DNA of 11,782 nucleotides from Synergistes sp. (GTDB lineage Bacteria > Synergistota > Synergistia > Synergistales > Synergistaceae): contig JAEEYY010000157.1 in NCBI GenBank assembly GCA_016288355.1, positions 1-11,782 on the forward strand, written 5' to 3'. A program made the position numbers and the translations under genes. Positions 1 to 7,418 of this stretch are shown here, one piece after another (position 1 is the stretch's first letter; each line of letters starts with the position of its first letter). The notes beneath the pieces are model-generated. The model saw only the letters and a program-made list of their open reading frames with translations, had not been told where the DNA came from and did no database searches.

Positions 1-441
1 ATAGACGGCGGTCCTTATAAACTCGCCGCTGTCAAAGATCCCCTCGCGCAGATCCCCGAGATCCCTCATCAGGATCACGTTATGGACTCTGCCCGCGGCC
101 GCTGCCGCGCGGTCAAGGGCACTAAGTGTCTCTGCCTGTGAATTAAGGCTGATATCACATACATTAACGACGTCATCCGCTTCGGACAGCATGGGGATGC
201 GCAGCCCCAGCGTTTTCACCGGCAGCCCCGCTTCTTTCGCTGCCGCAAGATGCGCCAGTCTTGAACTTGCGAGCGTTTTATAGCCGGCCTCCGCTATAGC
301 GGCCGTTACCTCGGGGATGGCGTTGAAGCCCTTGATCACGGCAAAAGGTTCAATGCCTCTTTTCCTGCATTCCCGGAGGATAATGCCGGCATTGCGCCTG
401 ATAACGCTCCTGTCTATCTCAAGCAATGGATATCTGTACAT
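1..441 (-). CDS. Ornithine/alanine-racemase-like PLP protein (3' end outside window)
   Basis: This is a PLP-dependent amino-acid racemase of the alanine racemase N-terminal-domain family, most like ornithine racemase. That enzyme makes D-ornithine, used in ornithine fermentation. The first 147 residues are present; the rest lies beyond the left edge. The start is ATG at 441, with a weak AGAAGTGA ribosome site about 8 nt upstream. The protein opens MYRYPLLEIDRSVIRRNA. The likely PLP lysine is K37 in the short AVIKGFNA strand. The later segments LRIPMLSEADDVV, DISLNSQAETL and VILMRDLGDLREGIFD (about residues 81-140) are strongly reminiscent of ornithine racemase. A TTGACA/TAGTAT promoter lies just upstream, so the gene probably starts its own transcript. 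The family call is firm; substrate specificity (ornithine, alanine or other) is inferred and needs the missing C-terminal half. Confidence 0.85.
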   Translation of the reverse strand, partial: MYRYPLLEIDRSVIRRNAGIILRECRKRGIEPFAVIKGFNAIPEVTAAIAEAGYKTLASSRLAHLAAAKEAGLPVKTLGLRIPMLSEADDVVNVCDISLNSQAETLSALDRAAAAAGRVHNVILMRDLGDLREGIFDSGEFIRTAVY

Positions 442-492
442 AAAGCATCACTTCTTATTACAGAATTATATTTTAAGAAAATGGCTGCTGTG

Positions 493-521
493 ATACTACC
501 CGCCGCCGCTTTATATGTCAA
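493..521 (-). promoter_or_regulatory. Sigma-70-type promoter for the racemase gene
   Basis: On the minus strand, a perfect -35 TTGACA (516-521) and a -10 TAGTAT (493-498) are separated by exactly 17 bp. The predicted transcription start is near 485, giving a leader of about 45 nt before the ATG at 441. The spacer is GC-rich. Confidence 0.65.
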
Positions 522-561
522 GGTCAGTCAGGCTGCGGCAAAAAACTGCGTTAAAGAGCTG

Positions 562-598
562 CGGGTGACCGGTATATATTAGTATGATCGGTCACCCG
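562..598 (-). terminator. Hairpin downstream of nhaC, probable terminator
   Basis: A perfect 10-bp inverted repeat (CGGGTGACCG at 562-571, CGGTCACCCG at 589-598) encloses a 17-nt AT-rich loop. It begins 26 nt past the nhaC stop. The nearest T-run for minus-strand transcripts comes about 20 nt later (TTTTTT in the complement near 540-545), so the U-tract is not canonical. On the plus strand a TTTT follows at 601-604. nhaC is the only gene reading into it, so it is assigned to that strand. Confidence 0.45.
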
Positions 599-623
599 GC
601 TTTTACCCTTTCTGTTTTCTTGA

Positions 624-2045
624 TCACGCGGCTTTTTGCGGCGCTGTTCCGTTCCTGTAGCGCAGCGTTATGCCGGCAAGCGCCAGCACGAAAACGACGA
701 GCGGCATCATCCAGTTGAATACCGCGTACGGCAGATAGTCTGCAACTCCGACGCCGAGCACCCCCAGTATATAGACTCCGCAGGTATTCCACGGAATCAG
801 CGCGGAAGAGACCGTCCCCGCTCCCTCCAGAGCGTTTGACAGCGTCTCCGGCGCTATGCCCCGCTCTTCATATGCTTTGGCGTACATGCGGCCGGGAAGT
901 ATTATAGAAATGTACTGCTCCGGCATCGTGGCGTTGGAGGCAAAACAGGTCAGCTCCGTCACGCCGACAAGAAGCTTATCGTTGCGGATATGCCTGAGCA
1001 GGCGTTCTATGACGACGTCAAGCTGTTTGGTCGACTCCACTATCCCTCCGAACATCATGGCAAGCATAGTCATTGAGATCGAGAACATCATCGACATGAG
1101 CCCGCCGGATGAAAGCAGCGAATCAAGGTCTTCAACACCGGTCTTCGCTTCAAAACCGTTCATGCCGCACGACAGCATATCGCCGAATGTACAGTTTGCG
1201 CCCTGGAAAAGAGGCCCGAGCACTCCTGCGGCAAGTATGCCCAGAACTATCTCCGGTATCGCCGGGATCTTAAAGGCAATAGCTACAATAACGATCAGCG
1301 GCGGCAGAAGAAGAAGCGGATTTATGCGGAAAAGGGACAGGAGCCCCTCCTGTATGGCGTTTATCTTGCTGAGATCCGATTCTCCGCCATGTCCCATGCC
1401 CCAGAACGCAAATAAAGCGATGCAGATCAAATATGTAAGCGCCGTCGAGGGGAACATGAATTTTACATGAGTGAAGACGTCGGTCCCGGCCATTGCCGGA
1501 GCCAAGTTAGTGGTATCTGACAGCGGAGACATCTTATCGCCGAAATAAGCGCCGGATATTATGGCGCCGGCCGCCATTCCCGGCGTAAAGCCGAGACCCA
1601 TCGCAACGCCCATAAGAGCTATTCCCATGGTTCCCATGGTCCCCCAGGAAGTCCCTGTGGCAAGAGAAGTTATGGAACATATCAAGAGCGCCGCCACAAG
1701 GAAAATAGAGGGGTTCAGTATCTGCAGCCCGTAATAGATCATTGTCGGGACCACACCGGAAACCAGCCAGACGCCGACAAGTATACCTACAGTCGCGAGT
1801 ATTATTACCGCCTGAAGAGCACGGTAGATGCCGTCGAACATGCTTTTTTCCACGTCGCTCCATTTAAAGCCGAGACGAAGCGCCATCACGGCCGCAAAGA
1901 GCGTTCCGAGGAACATAGGCATATGAGGATCCGCGTGAAAAACAATGATTCCCACAGCCATCACACAGATCATTACGGCAAATGTCAGAAGCGCTTCCCA
2001 AAGCTCGGGAAGCCTTGCTTTCCTGTCCTGGTCATCTTTAAACAT
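624..2045 (-). CDS. nhaC: NhaC-family Na+/H+ antiporter
   Basis: This is an integral-membrane Na+/H+ antiporter of the NhaC family, exchanging cytoplasmic Na+ for external H+. It has 473 residues, in the usual family range. The start is ATG at 2045, not the longer open frame upstream, because a perfect AAGGAGG (2054-2060) sits 8 nt before it and the family N-terminus begins here (MFKDDQDRKARLPELWEALL). Hydrophobic segments run through the whole protein. Family signatures are GTSWGTMGTMG (about 131-141), the signature SGAYFGDKMSPLSDTTNLAP (164-183), and TVSSALIPWNTCG (411-423), with conserved charged and polar residues inside membrane segments. It is a single-gene unit with its own promoter at 2224-2252 and a structured leader. 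The exact substrate (Na+/H+ or an organic ion such as malate/lactate, as in some relatives) cannot be read from sequence. Confidence 0.92.
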   Translation of the reverse strand: MFKDDQDRKARLPELWEALLTFAVMICVMAVGIIVFHADPHMPMFLGTLFAAVMALRLGFKWSDVEKSMFDGIYRALQAVIILATVGILVGVWLVSGVVPTMIYYGLQILNPSIFLVAALLICSITSLATGTSWGTMGTMGIALMGVAMGLGFTPGMAAGAIISGAYFGDKMSPLSDTTNLAPAMAGTDVFTHVKFMFPSTALTYLICIALFAFWGMGHGGESDLSKINAIQEGLLSLFRINPLLLLPPLIVIVAIAFKIPAIPEIVLGILAAGVLGPLFQGANCTFGDMLSCGMNGFEAKTGVEDLDSLLSSGGLMSMMFSISMTMLAMMFGGIVESTKQLDVVIERLLRHIRNDKLLVGVTELTCFASNATMPEQYISIILPGRMYAKAYEERGIAPETLSNALEGAGTVSSALIPWNTCGVYILGVLGVGVADYLPYAVFNWMMPLVVFVLALAGITLRYRNGTAPQKAA

Positions 2046-2217
2046 CGCTTGTACCTCCTTCAGAATCACAGGCCTTTTGTAATAAAACAGGCCGGCCGTC
2101 AAAAAACAATGAGCGCAAAAAGACGTCCCGTACTCACGAAAGGCAACAGACAAGGACAGCGAGGTTTTTCGCTCTTTGCAGCCGATATATGAACATACGG
2201 GACACAAAAATGTACTT
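2046..2217 (-). promoter_or_regulatory. Structured 5' leader of nhaC
   Basis: About 170 nt separate the predicted start of transcription from the nhaC ATG. On the minus-strand RNA a perfect 8-bp long-range helix (GUCCCGUA from 2203-2196 with UACGGGAC from 2132-2125) closes a domain of about 63 nt. Inside is a 5-bp hairpin, AGCGA/UCGCU (2158-2162 with 2169-2173). Nearer the gene, GGCC/GGCC arms around 2069-2095 form a further imperfect hairpin just upstream of the AAGGAGG ribosome site. The architecture resembles a cis-regulatory RNA, but I do not recognise a known riboswitch consensus. Confidence 0.4.
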
Positions 2218-2223
2218 TATATC

Positions 2224-2252
2224 ATATTATACGCGCGGCATCGTTATGTCAA
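2224..2252 (-). promoter_or_regulatory. Sigma-70-type promoter for nhaC
   Basis: On the minus strand, a perfect -35 TTGACA (2247-2252) is followed after 17 bp by TAATAT (2224-2229). An overlapping perfect TATAAT (2226-2231) would give a 15-bp spacer. The predicted start is near 2217. Confidence 0.7.
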
Positions 2253-2285
2253 GCTGATAATGACGGACGCGCTAAAATGCAAAGA

Positions 2286-2328
2286 AAAAGCTGCCCCACA
2301 GCTAAAAAAATGCTGTGAGGCAGCTTTT
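2286..2328 (-). terminator. Rho-independent terminator of the ferredoxin-AOR-thiS operon
   Basis: A 17-bp stem (2286-2302 with 2312-2328) has a 9-nt A/T loop. The only imperfection is C/A on the plus strand, which is a G·U wobble in minus-strand RNA, so the helix is fully paired in the direction of the operon. The stem ends in an A/U stretch and the U-run continues past it. It starts 29 nt after the thiS-like stop. Confidence 0.88.
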
Positions 2329-2356
2329 CAGATCACCGTGGGGCAGCTATGCCGCT

Positions 2357-2554
2357 TTAACCCCCGCTTATGTTGTGTATCACCTGCACGGCCGCGCCGT
2401 CCGGGATCTTAGCCTCGGAGTACAGCCTCTTAGTCACAACTTCATCGTTGACCCATACCGCGATCATTTTGAAGTTATACTTTTTCAGTTCAAGGAGGCG
2501 CTGTACGGTAAGGCCTTCCTCCCATTCCATCTGTTCCCCGTTGACGGTTATCAT
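2357..2554 (-). CDS. ThiS/MoaD-family sulfur-carrier protein
   Basis: This is a 65-residue beta-grasp (ubiquitin-like) sulfur carrier ending in the diagnostic di-glycine (HNISGG). In the family, the terminal glycine is adenylated and thiocarboxylated and donates sulfur to thiazole or to the pterin dithiolene. The opening MITVNGEQMEWEEGLTV and the central WVNDEVV strand are typical of ThiS. Its position 23 nt downstream of the AOR gene, in the same operon, suggests a role in molybdo- or tungstopterin supply for that enzyme rather than thiamine synthesis; this is inference. The ATG at 2554 is the family-typical start. The GGGAG upstream is rather far (about 12 nt), so translation may depend on the AOR gene. 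Confidence 0.85.
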   Translation of the reverse strand: MITVNGEQMEWEEGLTVQRLLELKKYNFKMIAVWVNDEVVTKRLYSEAKIPDGAAVQVIHNISGG

Positions 2555-2577
2555 GCGCGGCTCACACTCCCTTTGTC

Positions 2578-4764
2578 TTAGTCGACAAACTCATCCTCCG
2601 GCTTAAGGTTTTTCTTTAAGAGCTCAACGACGTCCGGATAGTCCAGCCCGAGCCTCTTTACGGTCGCAAGCGTCGGTATGCCGTTTTTGTTCCATCCGCG
2701 GCGCTTATAGACGGCGAGCTTAAGTTCTTCCCACTGCTTTCTGCGGTGCTTCTGCAGCAGGGCTATCTTCTCCTTTACGGAAAGACCTTCGATGTTCTCG
2801 CCGAATTCCTTAAGTTTTTCATCGAAGTATTCGGGACGCGCCATCCATTCGTCTTCCCACACCGGGCCGAGCCCGCGGTCGGGCGCATCATGGTACTTCG
2901 CCGTGCCTCTGCCCATGCGCAGGTTGAAGATCCTTTCGAAGTTATAGACCTTCTCGGACTGCTCGATCATTCCTTCACGCGTCAGATGCTTGCCGGTTAT
3001 CGCTTCGAATATATCAAGGTAGTTCTGCAGATGCTCCGGTACGCGCGCAGCCTCGAGTCCCTTGTATCTGACGCCGTTGTCGGCGGGTTCGATGTCGTTC
3101 CACGGCAGTTTGCAGAGCCCCTGCAGCGAGAACCAGAGACGGAAGTTCGGGAAGAAGAAGAGGGCTTCGGCTTTGTCTTCGTAGGTCGGCAGCTGTTTGT
3201 TGACCATATCCATGAATATCAGCCAGGCTTCGTCGTGCTGCGGCCCTTTGAGCGTAAGGAAGTAGCCTCCCCACTGGGCTATCGATTCCTGGCAGCGGTA
3301 TTCGGAAGCTTCAAGCCCCTGGCAGACCATGCCTATTTTCTTCATCGTGGCAAGATCCGCGCCGTAGTGCTCCGAGAAGTAGACACGGGCTTCTTCAACA
3401 CCGTGTCCGCAGGCTATCGCGAATTCGTCGGTGCCGTGGGCTATGCGGTGCAGCAGCTCCATTATATCGTCTTTGTTGCCGAAGTTCAGATCGAGGCCGT
3501 GCGTGTTTTCCTTATTGATCAGCCCCAGCTCGTAGCATTCGCAGTAAAAAGCCATGCCTGTGCCGAGGGATATCGTATCAAGGCCGTAATGGTCGGCGTA
3601 GAAGTTAGCTTCGATCGTCCAGAGCGGGTCGAAGATGCCGAGGTTGGCACCAAGTCCCGCCGCCGTCTCGTACTCAGGGCCGTCGACTGTGACCTCCCTG
3701 CCCTTCCATGGGCCGGTGGCAAGGCGGAAGTGGTCGACGCCCTTCGCGCAGGCCAGCGAGCAGCCGTACCAGCAGCCGTCCGCCATGCCCTGCGTAAAGA
3801 GCTTGATATAGGCTTCGGAACTGATATTATCGATATCTTTATGGCAGCCGAACTTATAGTTGTGCACCGGCAGCAGTTTATAGGCGTCCATTATCTCGGT
3901 AAGGTGCGCCGTACCTGCTGTACGCATCTTGCACTGTCCGTCATCAAGATCGTGGATGCGTTTATGCAGGCTCGTGCCGCAGCGCTGGATAGTCTTTACA
4001 TCGGCAGGATCATTCTCAAGTCCGGTAAAGTGCGTGCGCTTCACGACAATAGCCACGACGCCCTTATCGTAGAGGACCGTGCCGCCGCCGCCGCGCCCGG
4101 CCTGTTTCAGGCGTGCGACCTTGCGGCGCAGGTCATAGAAGCTGAAGTCCAGACCGGCCCAGTAGCTCGTGCGCGCGCCGATGCCGGTCGATACTACCGA
4201 TATCGTGCGTTTGTCGGCTTCGTCCTTCGCGAAATATTCGTGCAGATCCTCGGAGACCGCATATGCGTTGATGTCAGGGAGATTTGACTCGAATATCTGC
4301 ACTTTATAATTGTCGCCGTCGATGAAAACGACTACGGGTCTGTCGGCTTTGCCCTGAAGCTCCATCGCGTCGAAACCGGAGAACTTCAGGAAGGGCGCGA
4401 AATATCCGCCCGCGTTGCTGTTATAGGTCTGCTTTGTAGCGGGAGAAAGGAATACCGAATAGCACTTGCCTGCGCCCGGATACTGCGTGATGCCGCAGAA
4501 AGGACCGCCGGCTATAACTAATTCGTTCTCCGGGTCGTTCCATTTGGTATTTTCCGTCACCGCGTTCCAGAGCAGTCTGAGCCCGAAACCGCGCCCCCCT
4601 GTGAACTTTTCTATCATGTCATCGGAGACGGGGCGTTTCTCGAACTTGTAATTGCCGTCCTTATTGCCGAGACCGACATAAAGCGTCTCGCGGGAATATC
4701 CGCGGTGTATTTTGGCCGGCTCATAAGACCATTCGGCAAGAAGTTTCATCGGTGTTTTCGACAT
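2578..4764 (-). CDS. Tungsten/molybdenum aldehyde:ferredoxin oxidoreductase family protein
   Basis: The AOR family oxidises aldehydes to acids, or runs in reverse, using a bis-pterin W/Mo centre and a [4Fe-4S] cluster in the cytoplasm. This one has 728 residues, longer than the roughly 605 of the Pyrococcus enzyme. The start is ATG at 4764, preceded by GAGGAGGGG overlapping the ferredoxin stop; the open frame above it is rejected. The N-terminal AFOR_N domain covers about residues 20-240 and contains GGRGFGLRLLW (56-66), SNAGGYFAPFLKFSGFDA (116-133) and AGRGGGG (222-228). The C-terminal domain contains GPEYETAAGLGANLGI (362-377) and LDTISLGTGMAFYCECYE (395-412). Cluster ligands are probably C331, C335, C339 and C551. 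The spacing CxxxCxxxC differs from the usual CxxCxxxC. It is the middle gene of a ferredoxin-AOR-carrier operon. A BamB-like (class II benzoyl-CoA reductase) role is a less likely alternative. Substrate and metal are unproven. Confidence 0.93.
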   Translation of the reverse strand: MSKTPMKLLAEWSYEPAKIHRGYSRETLYVGLGNKDGNYKFEKRPVSDDMIEKFTGGRGFGLRLLWNAVTENTKWNDPENELVIAGGPFCGITQYPGAGKCYSVFLSPATKQTYNSNAGGYFAPFLKFSGFDAMELQGKADRPVVVFIDGDNYKVQIFESNLPDINAYAVSEDLHEYFAKDEADKRTISVVSTGIGARTSYWAGLDFSFYDLRRKVARLKQAGRGGGGTVLYDKGVVAIVVKRTHFTGLENDPADVKTIQRCGTSLHKRIHDLDDGQCKMRTAGTAHLTEIMDAYKLLPVHNYKFGCHKDIDNISSEAYIKLFTQGMADGCWYGCSLACAKGVDHFRLATGPWKGREVTVDGPEYETAAGLGANLGIFDPLWTIEANFYADHYGLDTISLGTGMAFYCECYELGLINKENTHGLDLNFGNKDDIMELLHRIAHGTDEFAIACGHGVEEARVYFSEHYGADLATMKKIGMVCQGLEASEYRCQESIAQWGGYFLTLKGPQHDEAWLIFMDMVNKQLPTYEDKAEALFFFPNFRLWFSLQGLCKLPWNDIEPADNGVRYKGLEAARVPEHLQNYLDIFEAITGKHLTREGMIEQSEKVYNFERIFNLRMGRGTAKYHDAPDRGLGPVWEDEWMARPEYFDEKLKEFGENIEGLSVKEKIALLQKHRRKQWEELKLAVYKRRGWNKNGIPTLATVKRLGLDYPDVVELLKKNLKPEDEFVD

Positions 4765-4777
4765 ATCGGCCCCTCCT

Positions 4778-5176
4778 CTACGCCTTGGCAGGCACATTGA
4801 TCAGTTCGAGCGCGCCGGTCGGACATTTGCGCGCGCAGATACCGCAGGCGATGCACTTGAATGGCTCCGTCTGTTTATCACCGTTGAAGAACATAGACGC
4901 GGCGGGGCAGTAACCGACGCACATAAGGCATGACGTGCACTTCTCTTTGCGCACCTGCACCACACCGTTGGCGTCGCGTTCAAGCGCCTGGGTCGGGCAG
5001 ACCGCTATGCAGGCTCCGCACTGCGAACATACGTTAGCGCTGACAAATCCGGTATTGTTGTTGATCTTGATCCTGGAAAGCTCCGGCGATTTCTCCTTGA
5101 AATACGCCGCGGAACACGCCTCCATACATGCGCCGCATTCGACACACTTTTCGGCGTTGTAATGAATGATCTTCAC
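4778..5176 (-). CDS. Four-cluster [4Fe-4S] polyferredoxin, electron partner of AOR
   Basis: This small cytoplasmic electron carrier has 132 residues and sixteen cysteines in four CxxCxxCxxxC groups: C11/14/17/21, C50/53/56/60, C80/83/86/90 and C108/111/114/118. All but the first group are followed by proline. That supports four [4Fe-4S] clusters in a HycB/AorA/BamC-like arrangement. The start is GTG at 5176, with GGAGG 7 nt upstream. The stop (TAG, 4778-4780) lies only 13 nt before the AOR ATG and overlaps its ribosome site, so the two are translationally coupled and very probably form a complex. It most likely passes electrons between AOR and soluble ferredoxin. No NAD(P)H-linked flavoprotein subunit such as AorC is present in the window. 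Confidence 0.92.
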   Translation of the reverse strand: MKIIHYNAEKCVECGACMEACSAAYFKEKSPELSRIKINNNTGFVSANVCSQCGACIAVCPTQALERDANGVVQVRKEKCTSCLMCVGYCPAASMFFNGDKQTEPFKCIACGICARKCPTGALELINVPAKA

Positions 5177-5431
5177 TCTGATCCCTCCACTGTGTTATAC
5201 ATTTTTATATACGCGGCACAGCAATCCTGCCGCGCATATCCCCAATAGAAGAATTTTAACACAGAGAACGCATGCCCGCTATTATTCATTTGTATTAATA
5301 TTAAAAAAATCACAAATATTTGATGCAGAATGCGCATAGAGCGACAAAAAGATGTTCGGCGTGCGGTACCGGAAAACATGCCGGGCTTGAAACGAAAAAG
5401 GAAGTCTTTCCATTCATGCGCCGTTTTAAGC
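5177..5431 (-). promoter_or_regulatory. Upstream region of the ferredoxin-AOR operon
   Basis: This gene-free stretch of about 255 bases is the likely control region of the leftward operon. It has no full promoter as strong as the others here. The best candidate is an extended -10 (TG-T-TAAAAT, minus strand, 5253-5261) with a poor -35. In the leader a perfect 7-bp hairpin (CGCGGCA 5212-5218, TGCCGCG 5228-5234, 9-nt loop) lies about 36 nt before the GTG start and has no following U-run, so it is not a terminator. A 10-bp palindrome CAAATATTTG is at 5313-5322. I do not recognise a Moco/Tuco-type riboswitch. Confidence 0.3.
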
Positions 5432-5472
5432 AAAAGCTGCCGCACTGCGATAAAATGCGTGCGGCAGCTTTT
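5432..5472 (-). terminator. Terminator of the iorA-iorB-paaK operon
   Basis: A perfect 14-bp inverted repeat (5432-5445 with 5459-5472) with a 13-nt loop is flanked by A/T runs on both sides. It is terminator-like in both directions, with UUUU on the minus strand and UUUUUU on the plus strand. It begins 29 nt past the paaK stop. Its arms begin AAAAGCTGCC, as do those of the terminator at 2286-2328. Confidence 0.85.
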
Positions 5473-5500
5473 TTGCCTCTTTTTGTGCGCAAAGACCGTC

Positions 5501-6730
5501 TTAATACCTCTTGTCTATAACGCGCTGCGTCTTCTTTTCGCTGCGCGGCAGTTCGCCCAGTTTCATAACTTCGGGTACGACGCGTATCCCGAGCCCCGAC
5601 TTGCATCCGCGAAGCAGCGCTTCCGCAAGGGCGTCAGGATCATAGCCGTCCTTCATCTCTGCCTGGACTATCATGCGGTCGCGCAGATCCTTGTTCTCGA
5701 GTATGATGCGGTATTCACTGGAGAAGCCTTCGATATTCTTAAGTATCTCCTCAACCTGCGAAGGATAGATATTGGTCCCTTTTACTTTTATCATATCATC
5801 GCTGCGGCCGACTATGCGATCCAGACGCGGGAAGCGCGAGCCGCAGGGACATTCGCCCGGTATGATGCGCGATATGTCTCTCGTGCGGTAGCGAATCAGC
5901 GGAGCAGCTTCCTTGCGGAAGGTCGTGATAACTATTTCTCCCTGCTCACCGTCCGGCAGCACTTTCCCGGTATCCGGGTCAATTATCTCAATGTACAAAT
6001 AATCGTTGAAGTAGTGCATGCCGGTATGGCAGCTGCAGTCTATCGCGATTCCCGGTCCGTATATTTCCGTAAGGCCGTAGATATCAAAGAATTCTATACC
6101 CAGCGTCTCATATATCCTTTCGCGAATCTTGTCGCCCCAGCGCTCAGAGCCGAATATGCCGCGCTTGAGGCATATCTGATCCCTCATGCCGCGCTTGTCT
6201 ACCTCTTCCGCTATGACAAGGGCATAGGAAGATGTGCTGGTAAGAACTGTAGCCTTAAGATCGCGCATCAGCTGAAGCTGCCGGTCTGTATTGCCTGCGC
6301 CTGTCGGTATGACCATTGCGCCCAGACGTTCCGCCCCGGCCTGGAAACCGAGTCCGGCTGTCCACAGACCAAAGCCGGGCGTTATCTGCACGCGGTCCTC
6401 CGGCGTTACGCCGGCAAACTGGTAGCAGCGCTCAAACATTACAGCCCAGTCTTCAATGTCCTGCGCGCTGTAGGGTATTATGACGGGAGTTCCGGTCGTT
6501 CCGGACGAGGAGTGCACGCGCACTATCTTGTCATTCGGCACGCACTGCATGCCCATCGGATATGCGTCGCGCAGATCCTGTTTTGTGGTAAAGGGCAGAG
6601 TTTCGAAGTCCTCTTTCGTCATCATCGTTTCGACAGGAATGCCGGCGAATTTTTTCTGATACATCGGGCTAAGTTTGGCAACGCGGCGTACCTGATCAAA
6701 GCAGCGGCTCATTATCGTAAGTTCGTTCAT
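5501..6730 (-). CDS. paaK: Phenylacetate-CoA ligase family protein (AMP-forming)
   Basis: This is an adenylate-forming ligase that activates phenylacetate or a related aryl-acetate to its CoA thioester using ATP (giving AMP and PPi). It has 409 residues, slightly short of the usual 430-440 because of a trimmed N-terminus. Motifs: nucleotide-binding SSSGTTGTP (74-82), YGLTEIYGPG (218-227), YRTRD (281-285), GRSDDMIKVKGTNIYP (308-323), and a C-terminal LPRSEKKTQRV (394-404) with candidate catalytic K400. Paired cysteines (C232/C234 and C294/C296) resemble the metal-binding pairs of some PaaK proteins. ATG at 6730 is chosen; an AAGGAG lies 13 nt upstream, a long gap, and a TTG at 6766 is the alternative. 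It is the last gene of the ior operon, 94 nt after iorB. That gap has two small GC-rich hairpins (6782-6800 and 6812-6824). Context argues for an arylacetate substrate derived from aromatic amino acids. Confidence 0.92.
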   Translation of the reverse strand: MNELTIMSRCFDQVRRVAKLSPMYQKKFAGIPVETMMTKEDFETLPFTTKQDLRDAYPMGMQCVPNDKIVRVHSSSGTTGTPVIIPYSAQDIEDWAVMFERCYQFAGVTPEDRVQITPGFGLWTAGLGFQAGAERLGAMVIPTGAGNTDRQLQLMRDLKATVLTSTSSYALVIAEEVDKRGMRDQICLKRGIFGSERWGDKIRERIYETLGIEFFDIYGLTEIYGPGIAIDCSCHTGMHYFNDYLYIEIIDPDTGKVLPDGEQGEIVITTFRKEAAPLIRYRTRDISRIIPGECPCGSRFPRLDRIVGRSDDMIKVKGTNIYPSQVEEILKNIEGFSSEYRIILENKDLRDRMIVQAEMKDGYDPDALAEALLRGCKSGLGIRVVPEVMKLGELPRSEKKTQRVIDKRY

Positions 6731-6824
6731 GATCTGTTTTTCTCTCCTTCTTTGGGTATCCTGCAATAAATATATCCATGACCGGCCCGAAAGCAGCCGG
6801 AACCTTCATTCAGCGGCTGCCGCT

Positions 6825-7418
6825 TCACCATCGGACGCCGGGAGCCGCAATGCCCGCTTCAAAAGCCTTTTCGTTCATCGCAAGCAGCTTCGGCTTAACG
6901 CATGCCTGCATCGCGGATAATATCTCATCGGCGGAAAAAGGAAGGATGCCTGCGCCGGATGCGGCTCCGAGTATAACTACATTAAGCGTTCTGATATCGC
7001 CCGCTGCAAGCGCCGCGCGCGCGCCTTCAATAAAGACCGCTTTCGGGAATTTTTTCTTAAGCAGCTCAAGATATTCCTTTTCCAGATATACCCCTCTGCC
7101 CAGCGCGACGTTTGTCGGTATGACACAGTCTGTATTTACCACACATCCGGCGGACTCTTTCATCTTAGGCAGCATGCGAACAGCTTCAGCCGGTTCGAAC
7201 GCAAGCAGGATATCCCCGTGATGTTCCGGTATTATAGGAGAAAGATCTTTCGCATCTATGCGCAGGTGACTCGATACGCAGCCTCCGCGCTGCGCCATCC
7301 CTATCGTTTCAGAGGTACGGACGAACAGCCCTTTTGCACCGGCCGCAGCGGCCAGTATCTTTGACGCAAGCAGCGTTCCCTGCCCGCCTACTCCGGTTAT
7401 GACTATGCTAATCGGCAT
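6825..7418 (-). CDS. iorB: Indolepyruvate:ferredoxin oxidoreductase, beta subunit
   Basis: This is the gamma-domain (IorB) subunit of the 2-oxoacid:ferredoxin oxidoreductase family. With IorA it oxidatively decarboxylates arylpyruvates to aryl-acetyl-CoA and reduces ferredoxin. It has 197 residues. The glycine-rich start TGVGGQGTLLASKIL, then SETIGMAQRGGCVSSHLR (about 37-54) and the LGRG segment near residue 107, are typical. The preferred start is ATG at 7418, with AGGTG 6 nt upstream; a GTG at 7427 in the same frame is possible. The gene overlaps the end of iorA by 11 nt, and its ribosome site lies inside the last iorA codons, indicating coupled translation and a 1:1 complex. Confidence 0.93.
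   Translation of the reverse strand: MPISIVITGVGGQGTLLASKILAAAAGAKGLFVRTSETIGMAQRGGCVSSHLRIDAKDLSPIIPEHHGDILLAFEPAEAVRMLPKMKESAGCVVNTDCVIPTNVALGRGVYLEKEYLELLKKKFPKAVFIEGARAALAAGDIRTLNVVILGAASGAGILPFSADEILSAMQACVKPKLLAMNEKAFEAGIAAPGVRW

Noticed and set aside
2046..2207. 54-residue N-terminal extension of NhaC starting at a TTG
   Set aside because: It lacks a ribosome site, has no membrane-protein family match and overlaps the structured leader; the ATG at 2045 has a perfect AAGGAGG.
2746..4287. Long plus-strand open frame of 513 codons opposite the AOR gene
   Set aside because: It is wholly antisense to a well-supported enzyme gene, has no ribosome site or family signal, and reads as a composition shadow.
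5330..6769. Long plus-strand open frame of 479 codons opposite paaK
   Set aside because: It runs through the operon terminator and lies antisense to paaK; no recognisable domain.
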